Notes under the pieces: model-generated | Databases searched by the model: none | The model's input: the letters and a program-made list of their open reading frames with translations, nothing else | Told to the model about the DNA's origin: nothing | Translations under genes and position numbers: made by a program | Assembly: GCF_900177685.1 (NCBI RefSeq) | Contig: NZ_FXAY01000002.1 | Coordinates: 744,001-808,000 of the forward strand | Length of the DNA: 64,000 bases | Reading direction: 5' to 3' | Origin: Agreia pratensis | GTDB lineage: Bacteria; Actinomycetota; Actinomycetes; Actinomycetales; Microbacteriaceae | Shown here: piece after piece, positions 17,704 through 27,120 of the stretch | How positions within the stretch are numbered: the stretch's first letter is position 1 | How the letters are laid out: the number at the start of each line of letters is the position of its first letter

Positions 17704-18807
17704 TTACTTGACGAGTGCCAGGCTGGCGGTGATCTCGGTGAGGAGCTTCTCCGGGATCTGGGCCGCGCCGGCGTTCTTTGCCGCGACCTTCTGGCCGACG
17801 TCGCTTCCGATCCAGCCGAGGTAGGCGGTCGTCAGCTCCTTCTGCTTGGCGTCTTTGTACGTGGTGCAGAGGATCCCGTAGGAGACCAGCGGAATCGGGT
17901 AGGCCTCGGTGCCGGAGATGGCGGTGAAGTCGACCGTCTGAGCGAGGTCGCCCTTGATGCCGGTGTCGGTGGTCGACGCGGCAGCCTCGAACGCGGAGGT
18001 GACAGCTTCGGGGCTGAACGCAACGAAGTCCTTGCCCTTCACGCTGACGGAAGCAGCCTTGAGCTCACCGATCGCGCTGTGGTCGGCGTAACCGATGGTG
18101 CCGTCGCCGGCCCCAACCGCCTGCACGATGCCGGAGGTGCCCTTCTGGGCGCTGGTTCCTGCGATCGGCCATGCGCTGTCGGCCGGGTAGGTCCAGACAT
18201 CCTTGGCCGTCTGGCTCAGGAAGTTGGTGAACGTCTTGGTGGTTCCCGATCCGTCGGAACGCGTGACGGTGGTGATCGGCGTCGCGGGCAGCTTGGCGTC
18301 GGGGTTCTCCGCCGCGATGGCCGGGTCGTTCCAGGTGGTGATCGCCAGCGAGAAGATCTTCGCGAGGGTCTCGGCCGAGAGGTTCAGCTTGTCGACTCCG
18401 GCGAGGTTGTAGACGATGGCGACGCCGTCGAGGTAGATCGGCAGGTTGATCGCGCCGTTGGGGCCACAGAGGGTCGCAGCGGTCTGCTGGTCCTTCGTCA
18501 GGGGCGAGTCGCTGCCGGCGAAGTCGTAGCTACCAGCGGTCCAGTTGGTGACACCGCCACCGGAGCCCTGCGACTTGTCGTAGTTGATGGTGACGCCCTT
18601 GGCCTGGGCGGTGAATGCGGTGGTCCAGGCAGCCTGGGCGCTGGAACCGCCGGCGGTGATGGTGCCGGAGAGCGAGCTGTAGTCGACGGCAGCGGCCGAC
18701 GGCGTTGCTGAGGCCGTGGCCTCGGGGGTGCTGCTGGCGCAGCCAGAAAGTGCGATAGCCGACGCGACCAGGATGGCCCCCGCCGTGGCAACATTCTTGA
18801 ACTTCAC
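17704..18807 (-). CDS. pstS: Phosphate-binding lipoprotein PstS
   Basis: A 367-residue substrate-binding lipoprotein of the Pst importer. The signal peptide KFKNVATAGAILVASAIALS ends in the lipobox LSGC, so Cys is lipidated on the outer face of the membrane. Phosphate-binding motifs are present: TAGGSSAQAAW, GSGGGVTNW and TRSDGSGTTKTF. I chose the GTG at 18807, with GAAGGGA 9 nt upstream; a TTG at 18825 would overlap that ribosome binding site. A PHO box ~160 nt upstream indicates control by the RegX3/PhoP regulator encoded at 31663. Confidence 0.93.
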   Translation of the reverse strand: MKFKNVATAGAILVASAIALSGCASSTPEATASATPSAAAVDYSSLSGTITAGGSSAQAAWTTAFTAQAKGVTINYDKSQGSGGGVTNWTAGSYDFAGSDSPLTKDQQTAATLCGPNGAINLPIYLDGVAIVYNLAGVDKLNLSAETLAKIFSLAITTWNDPAIAAENPDAKLPATPITTVTRSDGSGTTKTFTNFLSQTAKDVWTYPADSAWPIAGTSAQKGTSGIVQAVGAGDGTIGYADHSAIGELKAASVSVKGKDFVAFSPEAVTSAFEAAASTTDTGIKGDLAQTVDFTAISGTEAYPIPLVSYGILCTTYKDAKQKELTTAYLGWIGSDVGQKVAAKNAGAAQIPEKLLTEITASLALVK

Positions 18808-18965
18808 TGTGTGTGGTCCCTTCAAAGTGGGTAGTGCCGGGTGACGTCTGAGACCACTTGCCGATCAGAAGATCGTTGAATGAAGCTGGATTTCAGAAAT
18901 GCACACTGGCGGGCCGGTGCTGGCCCTCAGAAAACGTAGCCGTGCATCGTGGCCAGATTGGCGCA

Positions 18966-18987
18966 TTTCGGTAAACGGGAGGTGAAC
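18966..18987 (-). promoter_or_regulatory. PHO box upstream of pstS
   Basis: Reading on the minus strand, two directly adjacent 11-nt repeats, GTTCACCTCCC and GTTTACCGAAA, match the actinobacterial PhoP consensus (G[T/G]TCACC-N4 units). They lie ~160 nt before the pstS start, where phosphate-starvation activation is expected. Confidence 0.75.
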
Positions 18988-18990
18988 AGC

Positions 18991-19020
18991 GAGGAGTCCT
19001 CACTGAGGAGTCCTCAGTGA
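18991..19020. repeat. Tandem 14-nt repeat forming a palindrome at the mutT1 3' end
   Basis: GAGGAGTCCTCACT is followed directly by GAGGAGTCCTCAGT. The second half also makes a perfect inverted repeat, CTCACTGAGGA/TCCTCAGTGAG. It overlaps the stop region of the Nudix gene and precedes the pstS promoter region. It may act as the mutT1 terminator. Confidence 0.6.
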
Positions 19021-19940
19021 GGGACGTGCGTCTCCACCGAGATGATCCCGGAACCCGGACGTTCCTTCGACAGATGGATCACCGTGTAGCCGGCGACGGG
19101 CAGATCGCCCGCCCGCGCAATGGAGGCGGGTTTCGTCGTGCCGGTGGCGAGCGCGACCTCGCGCATGATCTCGGGCAGCACGGGACCGTGGCTGCACAGA
19201 ATGGCCGTGGCCCGGCGACGCACGCGCTTGCCGACGATGCTCCGGATGTCGCTGGTGCCGTTCTCGAAAGCGTCCTGGCTGATCGAGTCGGTCTTCTTCA
19301 CGGGCAGGCCGAGAGCCTCGGCGGTCGGGGCGATCGTCTGCTGGCACCTCAGCGCGGTCGACGAGCGCAGAACTGTGGGGCCGAACGCGCTGATCCCGGG
19401 AACGATGAACCGCGCCTCATGCAGCCCCCGCTGGGTGAGCGGCCGTGCCGAATCCCTTCCGTCGAAGTCGAAGGCGGGGATGGCCTTGGCATGACGCAGG
19501 GCGATGATGGCGAACGTGCTGAGGATACCGTCGTCGACGAACGCCTGGAAGCGTTTGAGGATCTCGGCGTCGCGCTTGTAGCTGATGGAGGAGAGCGCTC
19601 GACTCACCGGCATCCATTCGAGCGCGGCGACCTCGCTGTTCGGCACGAACGTCGACGCGAGGACGGCTTCTTCGGTGACCTCGGCGGCCCAGTAGTGAAC
19701 GACCTTCTCGCGATGGTTCGGCATGACGTAGTTGGTGACGCCGAGAGGCAGGCCCAGATGCACCTTCAGCCCGGTCTCTTCGGCTATCTCGCGAACAGCG
19801 GTCTGCGGCAGAACTTCTCCGGGATCGACCTTTCCCTTGGGGAGCGAGACGTCTTTATGGCGCGTGCGATGAATGAGGAGCACCAGGATCTTGCCGTCGA
19901 CGACGCGCCAGCAGACCGCTCCTGCGGCGAAGACGGTCAC
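19014..19940 (-). CDS. mutT1: MutT1-like Nudix hydrolase fused to a histidine phosphatase domain
   Basis: A 308-residue two-domain enzyme. The Nudix box spans residues 36-58 (GKVDPGE ... REIAEETGL), inside an N-terminal domain that cleaves (d)NTP or dinucleotide polyphosphates. The C-terminal part is a histidine-phosphatase fold with ALRHAKA (LRH variant of RHG) around residue 150 and CSHGPVLPE later. This layout matches mycobacterial MutT1, which hydrolyses 8-oxo-dGTP in two steps. It lies 22 nt downstream of ppk1; a link between polyphosphate kinase and Nudix genes is common in actinobacteria. The GTG start has no strong alternative. Confidence 0.88.
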   Translation of the reverse strand: MTVFAAGAVCWRVVDGKILVLLIHRTRHKDVSLPKGKVDPGEVLPQTAVREIAEETGLKVHLGLPLGVTNYVMPNHREKVVHYWAAEVTEEAVLASTFVPNSEVAALEWMPVSRALSSISYKRDAEILKRFQAFVDDGILSTFAIIALRHAKAIPAFDFDGRDSARPLTQRGLHEARFIVPGISAFGPTVLRSSTALRCQQTIAPTAEALGLPVKKTDSISQDAFENGTSDIRSIVGKRVRRRATAILCSHGPVLPEIMREVALATGTTKPASIARAGDLPVAGYTVIHLSKERPGSGIISVETHVPH

Positions 19941-19962
19941 AGCGACCGTTCCCCCGCCCGGC

Positions 19963-22143
19963 TCACCGGCTGATTCCCGTTCGCTTGCGACGCTTGGTGA
20001 TCTGCTTCATGACCACGTCTTGAAGATCGACGAGAGGGTTGCCGTCGGCGTCGATGCTGCGCCGAACCCATTCTCCCTCTGGGCCGAGCGTCCACGACAT
20101 GGTGTTCTCGTCCATGGCGAGGTCGAACAGCTCGCTGATCTCTCGCAGATGATCGGTGCTCGTGAGCCGCACCAGAGCCTCGACGCGGCGGTCGAGGTTG
20201 CGGTGCATCATGTCGGCGCTGCCGATCCAGGTCTCGGGCTCTCCCGCGTTCACGAACGAGAAGATGCGCGAGTGCTCGAGGTAGCGGCCCACGATCGAGC
20301 GCACCGTGATGTTCTCGCTGAGCCCGGGAACGCCCGGCTTGATCGCACAGATTCCTCGCACCCAGATCTCGACGGGAACGCCGGCCTGGCTTGCCCTGTA
20401 CAGAGCGTCGATGATGGCCTCGTCGACGATCGAGTTGACCTTGATCCGGATGCCGGCAGGCAGTCCCTGCTCGACGTTGCTCGCCTCCTGCGCGATGCGC
20501 TTGAGCAGTCCCTTGCGCAGGTGCAGCGGTGCGACAAGCAGGCGCTTGAACTTCTTCTCGATCGCGTACCCCGAGAGCTCGTTGAAGAGCCGGGTCAGAT
20601 CTTTGCCTACCTGGTCGTCGGCCGTCAGCAGGCCGAAGTCCTCGTAGATGCGGCTGGTCTTGGGGTTGTAGTTACCGGTTCCGATGTGGCTGTAGTGGCG
20701 CAGCACGCCCTTCTCGCGGCGGATCACCAGCGCCAGCTTGCAGTGGGTCTTCAGACCGACCAGGCCGTACACGACATGCACGCCGGCCTTCTCGAGCTTG
20801 CGAGCCCACGAGATGTTCGCCTGCTCGTCGAATCTCGCCTTGATCTCGACGAGGGCCAGAACCTGCTTGCCTGCCTCGGCTGCGTCGATGAGAGCCTCGA
20901 CGATGGGGCTGTCGCCCGAGGTGCGGTAGAGCGTCTGCTTGATGGCAAGAACGTGCGGGTCGGCCGCGGCCTGTTCGAGGAACGCCTGCACACTCGTTGC
21001 GAACGACTCGTAGGGGTGGTGCAGCAGCACGTCCTGGCGCGCGATCGCCTTGAAGATGTCGGGCTTCGCATTGGGCTCCGACGGCTGGAGGGCGACCGAG
21101 GTGGTGGGAACCCGCTTGGGGTAGTGCAGCTCGGGGCGATCGATCTTGGCGAGGTCGAACAGACCGGACAGATCGAGCGGCGCGGGAAGTCGATAGACCT
21201 CCTGCTCGGTGACGTCGAGTTCACGAACGATCAACTCGAGCGTTCGGTCGTCCATGTCCTCCGTGACTTCGAGACGGATCGGCGGGCCGAAGCGTCGACG
21301 CAGGAGTTCTTTCTCGAGCGCCTGGATGAGGTTCTCGGTCTCGTCTTCGTCGACCTCGACATCTTCGTTTCGGGTCACCCGAAAGACGTGGTGATCGAGC
21401 ACCTCCATGCCCGGGAAGAGGTGGCTCAGGTGGTTCGCGATGAGGTCTTCGAGCGCGATGAGACGCACATTCGTCTCGTCTTCGGTCTCGTCGACGCGAA
21501 TGAAGCGCGGAATCACCTGGGGCACCTTGAGACGGGCGAACTCCTCTTTGTCGATCTTGGTGTTGCGCACACGGATCGAGAGGTTGAGCGACAGGCCGGA
21601 GATGTAGGGGAAGGGGTGCGCCGGGTCGACGGCGAGCGGCATGAGCACAGGAAAGATCTGCGTCGAGAAGTACTCGCTGAGCCGGGCACGGTCGTCTTCG
21701 TCGAGGCTGTCCCACGTGACGATGTGCACGCCGGCCTCGTCGAGCGCCGGCTTCACCAGGTCTTGGTATGCACGGGCGTGCCGCAACTGCAGCTCGTGCG
21801 CGGCCCGCGAGATGTCGCCGAGAACATCGACCGGCTTGCGGCCGATGTTGGTGGGAACGGCGAGGCCGGTGGCGATACGACGCTTCAGCCCGGCGACCCG
21901 AACCATGAAGAACTCGTCGAGGTTCGACGAGAAGATCGCCAAGAAGTTGGTGCGCTCGAGCACCGGAAGCGTGGTGTCTTCTGCGAGTTCGAGTACGCGG
22001 GTATTGAACGCCAGCCAGCTCAGTTCGCGGTCGAGATAGCGGCCTTCGGGAAGAGACGGGTCGTCGAGGATCTCGATGATCTCGTCGTCGTCATCGAAGT
22101 CGGAGCCGAAGTTCGAGTCAAGGAGGATGTTGTCGCCGCTCAT
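19963..22143 (-). CDS. ppk1: Polyphosphate kinase 1
   Basis: A 726-residue enzyme that reversibly polymerises the ATP gamma-phosphate into inorganic polyphosphate. The PPK1 N-terminal domain begins [19 protein letters not shown], and [14 protein letters not shown] follows. The phospho-acceptor His sits in [18 protein letters not shown], and the C-terminal domain has [15 protein letters not shown] and RIFSFVNAG. The first ~30 residues are very acidic ([15 protein letters not shown]). It shares a gene string with mutT1 and the pst operon, so polyphosphate storage sits beside phosphate uptake. Confidence 0.96.
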   Translation of the reverse strand: MSGDNILLDSNFGSDFDDDDEIIEILDDPSLPEGRYLDRELSWLAFNTRVLELAEDTTLPVLERTNFLAIFSSNLDEFFMVRVAGLKRRIATGLAVPTNIGRKPVDVLGDISRAAHELQLRHARAYQDLVKPALDEAGVHIVTWDSLDEDDRARLSEYFSTQIFPVLMPLAVDPAHPFPYISGLSLNLSIRVRNTKIDKEEFARLKVPQVIPRFIRVDETEDETNVRLIALEDLIANHLSHLFPGMEVLDHHVFRVTRNEDVEVDEDETENLIQALEKELLRRRFGPPIRLEVTEDMDDRTLELIVRELDVTEQEVYRLPAPLDLSGLFDLAKIDRPELHYPKRVPTTSVALQPSEPNAKPDIFKAIARQDVLLHHPYESFATSVQAFLEQAAADPHVLAIKQTLYRTSGDSPIVEALIDAAEAGKQVLALVEIKARFDEQANISWARKLEKAGVHVVYGLVGLKTHCKLALVIRREKGVLRHYSHIGTGNYNPKTSRIYEDFGLLTADDQVGKDLTRLFNELSGYAIEKKFKRLLVAPLHLRKGLLKRIAQEASNVEQGLPAGIRIKVNSIVDEAIIDALYRASQAGVPVEIWVRGICAIKPGVPGLSENITVRSIVGRYLEHSRIFSFVNAGEPETWIGSADMMHRNLDRRVEALVRLTSTDHLREISELFDLAMDENTMSWTLGPEGEWVRRSIDADGNPLVDLQDVVMKQITKRRKRTGISR

Positions 22144-22155
22144 GCAATCATCATG

Positions 22156-23049
22156 TCACTCGGCGACTGGGCGCCGGTACTGAACATCGACCGTATGGTC
22201 GGTGAATCCGAGCGAGCGGTACAGGTGAACCGCACCGACGTTGTCGGCATCGACGTAGAGTGCCGCCGTCGAGATGCCCCGCTCGCGCAGACGGTCGAAA
22301 GCGCGCTGCATGAGCATGCGCCCGAGGCCGCGCCCTGCATAGTCGCTGTCGACTCCGACAACGTAGATCTCGCCCGGTTCCTCGGCGCCTTCGATCTTGA
22401 GCCAGTTGTAGGCCACGACCCTGTCTGCCTGGCGAGCGATGAGAAAGTCGCCGGCGTCGAACCACGGCTCCGCCATGCGCGCGTGCAGATCGTCGACGGT
22501 GATGGAACCCTGCTCAGGATGATCGGCGAAGACACGGGCATTGAGTTCGACCCATGCGTCATCGTCGATACCGGGGCGGAAGGCCTCGACAACGATCCCC
22601 TCGTTCCCCGACCCGGCCCCCTCGTTCCCTGAGTCTGTCGAAGAGAACGCGGGCACGGGCATCCGAAGCTGATACAGCGTGCGAATCGGCTCGAACCCGG
22701 TGCGTTCGGCCAGGATGCGACTGGCCGGGTGATCGCCGTGCGCCCAGCCGGCGATGCCGGGCTCGGCGCCGTCAAGAATGCGGTCGAGCAGAATCGTGCC
22801 GAGACCGTTGCGGCGGAACTCGGGGTCGACGACGAATTCGAATTCGCCCTCGCCCACGAGGACCGCTCCCGCGATCACATCGCCGTGCTCGGCGACGATC
22901 AGGCGTCGAGCGCCGGATGCCGCGTCGACGAGAGCCTGGTCGTTGAAAGGCGGTTGGCCGTCGACCATTAACGACCGCGAGATCAGCCGAGTGAAGGCCG
23001 CCCCGAGTTCGGCGGGGCTACTTGCCCTGAGTTGCAGCGATGCGCTCAT
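22156..23049 (-). CDS. mshD: Mycothiol synthase (acetyl-CoA:Cys-GlcN-Ins acetyltransferase)
   Basis: A 297-residue protein of two GNAT domains. It catalyses the last step of mycothiol synthesis, acetylating Cys-GlcN-Ins. The first domain has [15 protein letters not shown] (acetyl-CoA loop R-x-x-G-x-G). The second has [21 protein letters not shown] and ends in [20 protein letters not shown]. The linker (about residues 135-155) contains a duplicated S-G-N-E-G motif produced by a dispersed repeat lying in the gene. The start overlaps the glnR 3' end by 32 nt. It is strong evidence of an actinobacterial host. Confidence 0.9.
   Translation of the reverse strand: MSASLQLRASSPAELGAAFTRLISRSLMVDGQPPFNDQALVDAASGARRLIVAEHGDVIAGAVLVGEGEFEFVVDPEFRRNGLGTILLDRILDGAEPGIAGWAHGDHPASRILAERTGFEPIRTLYQLRMPVPAFSSTDSGNEGAGSGNEGIVVEAFRPGIDDDAWVELNARVFADHPEQGSITVDDLHARMAEPWFDAGDFLIARQADRVVAYNWLKIEGAEEPGEIYVVGVDSDYAGRGLGRMLMQRAFDRLRERGISTAALYVDADNVGAVHLYRSLGFTDHTVDVQYRRPVAE
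22624..22648. repeat. Dispersed repeat family A, copy 2 (inside mshD)
   Basis: GTTCCCTGAGTCTGTCGAAG followed by AGAAC, the same core as the copies at 14466 and 56202. It lies within coding sequence, next to a short direct duplication of CCCTCGTTCCC, and encodes part of the linker between the two acetyltransferase domains. Confidence 0.7.
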
Positions 23050-23710
23050 TGTCGTCTTCGAAGAAGTTGAATCGGTAGCCCACGTTGCGCACGGTGCCGA
23101 TGAGTGACTCGAGGTCGCCGAGCTTTGCGCGGAGGCGCCTCACATGCACGTCGACCGTGCGCGTGCCGCCGAAATAGTCGTATCCCCATACCTCGGAGAG
23201 GAGCTGCTCACGAGTGAACACCCGAGAGGGGTGCATCGCGAAGAACCTCAGAAGTTCGAACTCCTTGAAGGTGAGGTCGAGGGGCCGTCCGTGCACTCTG
23301 GCGGAATAGCTCGCCTCGTCGATGACGACGCCCGAGGCCTGAATCTTCGACGTCGACTGGTCTTGCACCTGGCGGCCGATCGCCAGCCGGATGCGTGTGT
23401 CGACTTCTGCGGGGCCGGCCGTCTCGAGCACGACGTCGGCCGCGCCCCAGTCGGCACTGACCGCGGTGAGTCCGCCCTCGGTGATGATCAAGAGGATCGG
23501 GACCCCGATACCGGTCGTCGTGAGGATCTTGCAGAGAGACCGGGCCGATGCGAGATCGGTGCGTGCGTCGACGAAGATGAGGTCGCAGTTGGGGGTGTTC
23601 ACCAACTGAGCGGGTTCTGCAGGGATCTGCCGCGCGCGGTGACTCAGGAGAGACAGTGCGGGCAGAACCTCGCGGTCGACCGCAGAGGTCAGTATCAACA
23701 GCTGCGCCAC
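23018..23710 (-). CDS. glnR: OmpR-family nitrogen regulator GlnR
   Basis: A 230-residue orphan-type response regulator. The N-terminal receiver-like domain reads [19 protein letters not shown] and [32 protein letters not shown]. This last stretch is close to actinobacterial GlnR as I remember it. The winged-helix domain contains [25 protein letters not shown] and [19 protein letters not shown]. The GTG at 23710 is preceded by GGAGGACC, so the ten additional upstream codons were rejected. In streptomycetes GlnR controls glnA, amtB and nir genes, and glnR, mshD and ppk are neighbours there too. Confidence 0.87.
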   Translation of the reverse strand: MAQLLILTSAVDREVLPALSLLSHRARQIPAEPAQLVNTPNCDLIFVDARTDLASARSLCKILTTTGIGVPILLIITEGGLTAVSADWGAADVVLETAGPAEVDTRIRLAIGRQVQDQSTSKIQASGVVIDEASYSARVHGRPLDLTFKEFELLRFFAMHPSRVFTREQLLSEVWGYDYFGGTRTVDVHVRRLRAKLGDLESLIGTVRNVGYRFNFFEDDNERIAATQGK

Positions 23711-23761
23711 GTATGGTCCTCCAAGAAAGCCTGCCGCCATACTATCGGGCAGAATGGGAGG

Positions 23762-24028
23762 GTGAGCCTCCTGATGAAGAGCGTAGTGCCGGTCTGGCTG
23801 GTGGCCGTGCTCGGCGCCGTCTCAGTCGCCGTGCTCGCCGAACCCGAGAACTATCTCGTCTTTCTTCCCGTGGTACTGGGGGTGACCACCCTGCTGACCT
23901 TCGGCATCCAGTTGGGCATCAGGCGCAAAGAGGGGTATGTGAATCGCGTGACGGCGAGTGTCACCGGCGCTGTCGTCATTCTGATCCTGGCCACAGTCGT
24001 GCTCGCGCCCATCTCTTTCTCCGCGTGA
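23762..24028 (+). CDS. Small membrane protein, about three helices (88 aa)
   Basis: GTG start with GGGAGG directly upstream. Residues ~5-25, 30-52 and 65-85 are hydrophobic, separated by RRKEGYVNR. It is divergent from glnR. Short proteins like this next to glnR are common in Microbacteriaceae and sometimes carry unrelated enzyme names. I see no functional motif. An in-frame ATG four codons later is a possible alternative start. Confidence 0.6.
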   Translation: MSLLMKSVVPVWLVAVLGAVSVAVLAEPENYLVFLPVVLGVTTLLTFGIQLGIRRKEGYVNRVTASVTGAVVILILATVVLAPISFSA

Positions 24029-24072
24029 TCTGAGAGCGCCCCTCGATAGGGGAGTCGGGTTAGGATCGAAGC

Positions 24073-24189
24073 ATGGAATCCTATGTGGCGCTCGAACTCT
24101 TCTTCGTGGGACTGCTCGGCCTCGCGAGCCTGGCCATCGCCTGGATCTCGGGCATGGTCATCTTCAAGCTCTTCCGCGGCCAGCGCTGA
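24073..24189 (+). CDS. Single-span small membrane protein (38 aa)
   Basis: Starts MESYVALELFFVGLLGLASL and continues with a hydrophobic stretch to a short basic tail, FKLFRGQR. Hence it has one transmembrane helix with the C-terminus probably inside. TAGGAT at 24061-24066 lies exactly 6 nt before the ATG, fitting a leaderless transcript. Its stop is 2 nt before the start of the FABP gene, so the two are probably cotranscribed. It is too short to classify further. Confidence 0.55.
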   Translation: MESYVALELFFVGLLGLASLAIAWISGMVIFKLFRGQR

Positions 24190-24191
24190 CC

Positions 24192-24797
24192 GTGATCGAG
24201 CTGCCCATCGGGCTCAACGCCGAACTCGTTCCGCTCTCGTGGCTCATCGGCGTCTGGGAAGGCACGGGAGTTATCGACTACACGGTCGGTGACGAGAAGA
24301 TCACCCGGGAATTCGGCCAGCGCGTGAGCTTCAGCCAAGACGGTCTTCCCCATCTCAACTACAACTCGTATGCCTGGCTGATCGGCGAGGGTGATGACGA
24401 GCCCACGCCGCTCGCCACCGAGACCGGCTATTGGCGCCTCAGCAGGCCGCTGGTCGACGCCGATCCCGGTCCCGGAATGCTGCCCGGCGCCGAGCAGAAG
24501 CCGTTCACGACCGCCGACGAGGTCGAGACTCTGCGCAACGCCACGAACGGATTCGACGTCGAGGTCGCGCTCGTTCACCCCGGGGGAGTGATGGAGCTCT
24601 ATATCGGCCAGGTCGCCGGCGCACGCATCGATCTCTCGACCGACGCGGTGGTGCGCTCTCACGGCGCCAAGGAGTACGCGGCCGCCACTCGCATCTACGG
24701 GCTCGTCGACTCTCACCTGCTCTGGGCGTGGGACATCGCAGCTCTCGGACAAGACCTCCGCACTCACGCATCCGCTCGTCTCGCCAAAACAGATTGA
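24192..24797 (+). CDS. FABP-like / nitrobindin family protein
   Basis: A 201-residue beta-barrel protein. The signature GVWEGTG at residues 20-26 is the G-x-W-x-G-x-G motif of nitrobindins and DUF1794 proteins. GYWRLSRP and the closing THASARL are further conserved strands, with a His in the region that binds haem in characterised members. Family members bind ferric haem and act on reactive nitrogen species. GTG start 2 nt after the previous small gene; 5 nt separate it from ygfZ. Confidence 0.85.
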   Translation: MIELPIGLNAELVPLSWLIGVWEGTGVIDYTVGDEKITREFGQRVSFSQDGLPHLNYNSYAWLIGEGDDEPTPLATETGYWRLSRPLVDADPGPGMLPGAEQKPFTTADEVETLRNATNGFDVEVALVHPGGVMELYIGQVAGARIDLSTDAVVRSHGAKEYAAATRIYGLVDSHLLWAWDIAALGQDLRTHASARLAKTD

Positions 24798-24802
24798 CCT
24801 CG

Positions 24803-25957
24803 ATGACTTCCGCAGGCTCCCCGTTCCTCGCGCTTCCCGGCGCAGTCGATTCGGCGGCAGCCGACCAGGGTGTTCCCGCCCACTACGGCAATCCCGTCGC
24901 CGAGCAGCGTGCGTTGCTCGCCGGGGCGATCGTCGACCTCTCGCATCGCGGGGTCATCTCTGTCAGCGGCGCCGACCGTCTCTCGTGGCTGAATTCGCTC
25001 ACGAGTCAGAGCCTCACGAGCCTCGCTCCAGGCGAGTCGACGGAGTCGCTGCTGCTCGGAGTCTCCGGCCGAGTCGAGTTCGACATGCGCGTCGTCGACG
25101 ACGGCGACACTGCGTGGCTGCTCGTCGACGCCGACGAACTGCCCGCGTTGCTCGCCTGGCTACTCAAAATGCGCTTCACGCTGCGGGTCGTCATCTCCGA
25201 CCGAACGGCCGAGTTCGCGACCGTGGGTTCGATCGGCGTCTCGAACGCCGTCTTGGATGCCGCGGCCGCGGCCCCCAACGGCGTCGCGCTGATCTGGCGC
25301 GATCCGTGGGCCTCTGTCTCAGAGGGCGGGCACCAGTACGCCCAGGTGGTCGACCATCCCGGAGCGGAGTGGCTCTGGCGCGAGACCCTCGTGAGCCGTG
25401 AGTCGCTGGCCGCACTGGCCGATCGGGTGCGCGACGACGAGGTGGGCGTTGCAGGTGTTCTGGCCGCCGAAGCTCTGCGGATCGCCGCGTGGCGGCCGCG
25501 TCGCGCCACCGAGGGCGACGAGAAGACGATCCCTCACGAGCTCGACTGGATGCGCTCCGCCGTGCACCTCTCGAAGGGGTGCTATCGAGGTCAAGAGACG
25601 GTGGCGAAGGTGCACAATCTCGGTCACCCTCCGCGTCGACTGGTCTTCCTTCATCTCGACGGAACAGACAACGTCCTCCCCAAGCCCGGTGACGACGTGG
25701 TGCTCCCTGCTCAAGCCGGTGCCGCCGTCGGCGAGCCCGATGTGGTCGGCCAAGTGACCTCGAGCGCCATCCACTACGAGCTCGGACCGATAGCGCTCGC
25801 CGTGGTGCGTCGCTCGACACCGGTCGATCCCGACCTCGGCGTGCTCAGCGACGGCATCGTCGTCGCAGCAGGCCAGGAGGTCATCGTGCCGCCGGAGGCC
25901 GGAAGCGTCGTCGGTCGCATCAGGCGCATGCCTCGACTCGGCGTGATGCGGCGCTAA
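24803..25957 (+). CDS. ygfZ: Folate-binding protein YgfZ (Fe-S cluster repair factor)
   Basis: A 384-residue GcvT-fold protein. HRGVISVSGADRLSWLNSLTSQ is the N-terminal folate-fold motif. KGCYRGQE, with its invariant Cys, is diagnostic of YgfZ, which uses tetrahydrofolate to help maintain certain Fe-S enzymes. The ATG at 24803 is 5 nt after the FABP gene, so they form an operon. Residue order, length and the Cys motif separate it from a true aminomethyltransferase. Confidence 0.9.
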   Translation: MTSAGSPFLALPGAVDSAAADQGVPAHYGNPVAEQRALLAGAIVDLSHRGVISVSGADRLSWLNSLTSQSLTSLAPGESTESLLLGVSGRVEFDMRVVDDGDTAWLLVDADELPALLAWLLKMRFTLRVVISDRTAEFATVGSIGVSNAVLDAAAAAPNGVALIWRDPWASVSEGGHQYAQVVDHPGAEWLWRETLVSRESLAALADRVRDDEVGVAGVLAAEALRIAAWRPRRATEGDEKTIPHELDWMRSAVHLSKGCYRGQETVAKVHNLGHPPRRLVFLHLDGTDNVLPKPGDDVVLPAQAGAAVGEPDVVGQVTSSAIHYELGPIALAVVRRSTPVDPDLGVLSDGIVVAAGQEVIVPPEAGSVVGRIRRMPRLGVMRR

Positions 25958-25963
25958 GGCGCC

Positions 25964-27106
25964 GTGCCAGACCTTCCGAAGCCGGGCGCGGCAGCACGCG
26001 GATTACGGCGAGCCGTCGCATCGACCGGTCTGCCCGGCACCGGGTACGCGCCGGGAGCATCGATCGACAGGCTCACGACGAGCATGCCCGCGATCGTGCA
26101 GATCGTCATCGCGGTCGTCATCTCGTTCTCGATCTCTCGTTACCTGCTCGGTCACCCCGCCCCCGTGACCGCGGTCACGGTCACGATCTCCAGCCTCGGT
26201 TTCATGCGGGATGCCCGTCCGCTTCGGGTGGTCGAGACGGCTCTGGGCGTCACCCTGGGCATCGCTCTGAGCGAGGCGATCGTGCTCGGTTTCGGTCAGG
26301 GCGTGTGGCAGCTCGCTCTCGCTCTCGGGGTGACGCTCACCGTGGCCCGGCTGCTGTCTCCGGCCGCATCGTTCGCGATCGTCGCCGGTGTGCAATCGGT
26401 GCTCGTGGCCGTTCTGCCCGTGCAGGCCGGCGGCCCGTTCACTCGCACGATCGACGGCGTGATCGGCGGAACGATCGCGCTTCTCTGCACCGCGCTGATT
26501 CCTCGCGACCCTCGGCGTGGGGCGCTGCGCGACGCGAAGCGGTTCCTCTCCGCCTACATCGATGTGGTGGCCTCTCTCGTTGCCGTGCTGCGCGTCGGCA
26601 GCGAAACCGAGACAGACCGGGTGCTCGAACAGGCCCGCCGCACTCAACCCCTGGTCGACTCGTGGCGTACCTCGCTCGACTCGGCGATGGCTGTCGCGCG
26701 CATCTCGCCGTTTCTGCGCAAACACCTCACCGAGCTGCAGCGGCAGCACGTGATGCAGCAGAACATGGATCTCGCCATGCGCAACTTGCGGGTGGTCACG
26801 CGTCGGCTCGCCGTGCTCGACAGGGACGGTCGGCCCCGGCCCGAGATCGCTGAGCTTCTGTCGGGCGTCGTGAGCAGCGTCAACCTGCTCTCGCAGAGTC
26901 TCGCCGAACCCGAGCTCGTGCCGTTGGTTCGACAGAATCTCATCCTCATCGCCGTGCGGCTGCATCCGGCGAAGCTGCTTCCCGGGCAGCCTCTGGCCGA
27001 GACATCGGTGGTGTTCGCCATGAGACCGCTCGTGATGGATCTTCTGATGGCCTCCGGGCTCAGCGCCGACGAGGCGCGGGCGGCCATGCCCGACATGTCG
27101 ATCTGA
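25964..27106 (+). CDS. FUSC-domain (aromatic acid exporter-like) membrane protein
   Basis: A 380-residue protein with an N-terminal block of membrane helices (residues ~40-180: IVQIVIAVVISFSISRYLL, LGVTLGIALSEAIVLGF, QSVLVAVLPVQAGG). A cytoplasmic helical domain follows, rich in charged residues (FLRKHLTELQRQHVMQQNM). This is the FUSC/ArAE arrangement. GTG start 6 nt after the ygfZ stop, so it is the last gene of that operon. The transported substrate is unknown. Confidence 0.8.
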   Translation: MPDLPKPGAAARGLRRAVASTGLPGTGYAPGASIDRLTTSMPAIVQIVIAVVISFSISRYLLGHPAPVTAVTVTISSLGFMRDARPLRVVETALGVTLGIALSEAIVLGFGQGVWQLALALGVTLTVARLLSPAASFAIVAGVQSVLVAVLPVQAGGPFTRTIDGVIGGTIALLCTALIPRDPRRGALRDAKRFLSAYIDVVASLVAVLRVGSETETDRVLEQARRTQPLVDSWRTSLDSAMAVARISPFLRKHLTELQRQHVMQQNMDLAMRNLRVVTRRLAVLDRDGRPRPEIAELLSGVVSSVNLLSQSLAEPELVPLVRQNLILIAVRLHPAKLLPGQPLAETSVVFAMRPLVMDLLMASGLSADEARAAMPDMSI

Positions 27107-27120
27107 CGTCCGACGTCAGA
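27102..27120. terminator. Palindrome spanning both stop codons of convergent genes
   Basis: TCTGACGTC-C-GACGTCAGA covers the FUSC and methyltransferase stop codons. It has no T-run in either direction, so terminator function is uncertain. Confidence 0.4.

Noticed and set aside
18807-18825. Earlier TTG start for pstS
   Set aside because: The TTG overlaps the GAAGGGA ribosome binding site; the GTG at 18807 gives a normal lipoprotein signal peptide.
19873-22632. 919-codon open frame opposite ppk1
   Set aside because: It is an antisense shadow; ppk1 on the minus strand has full-length motifs and codon bias.
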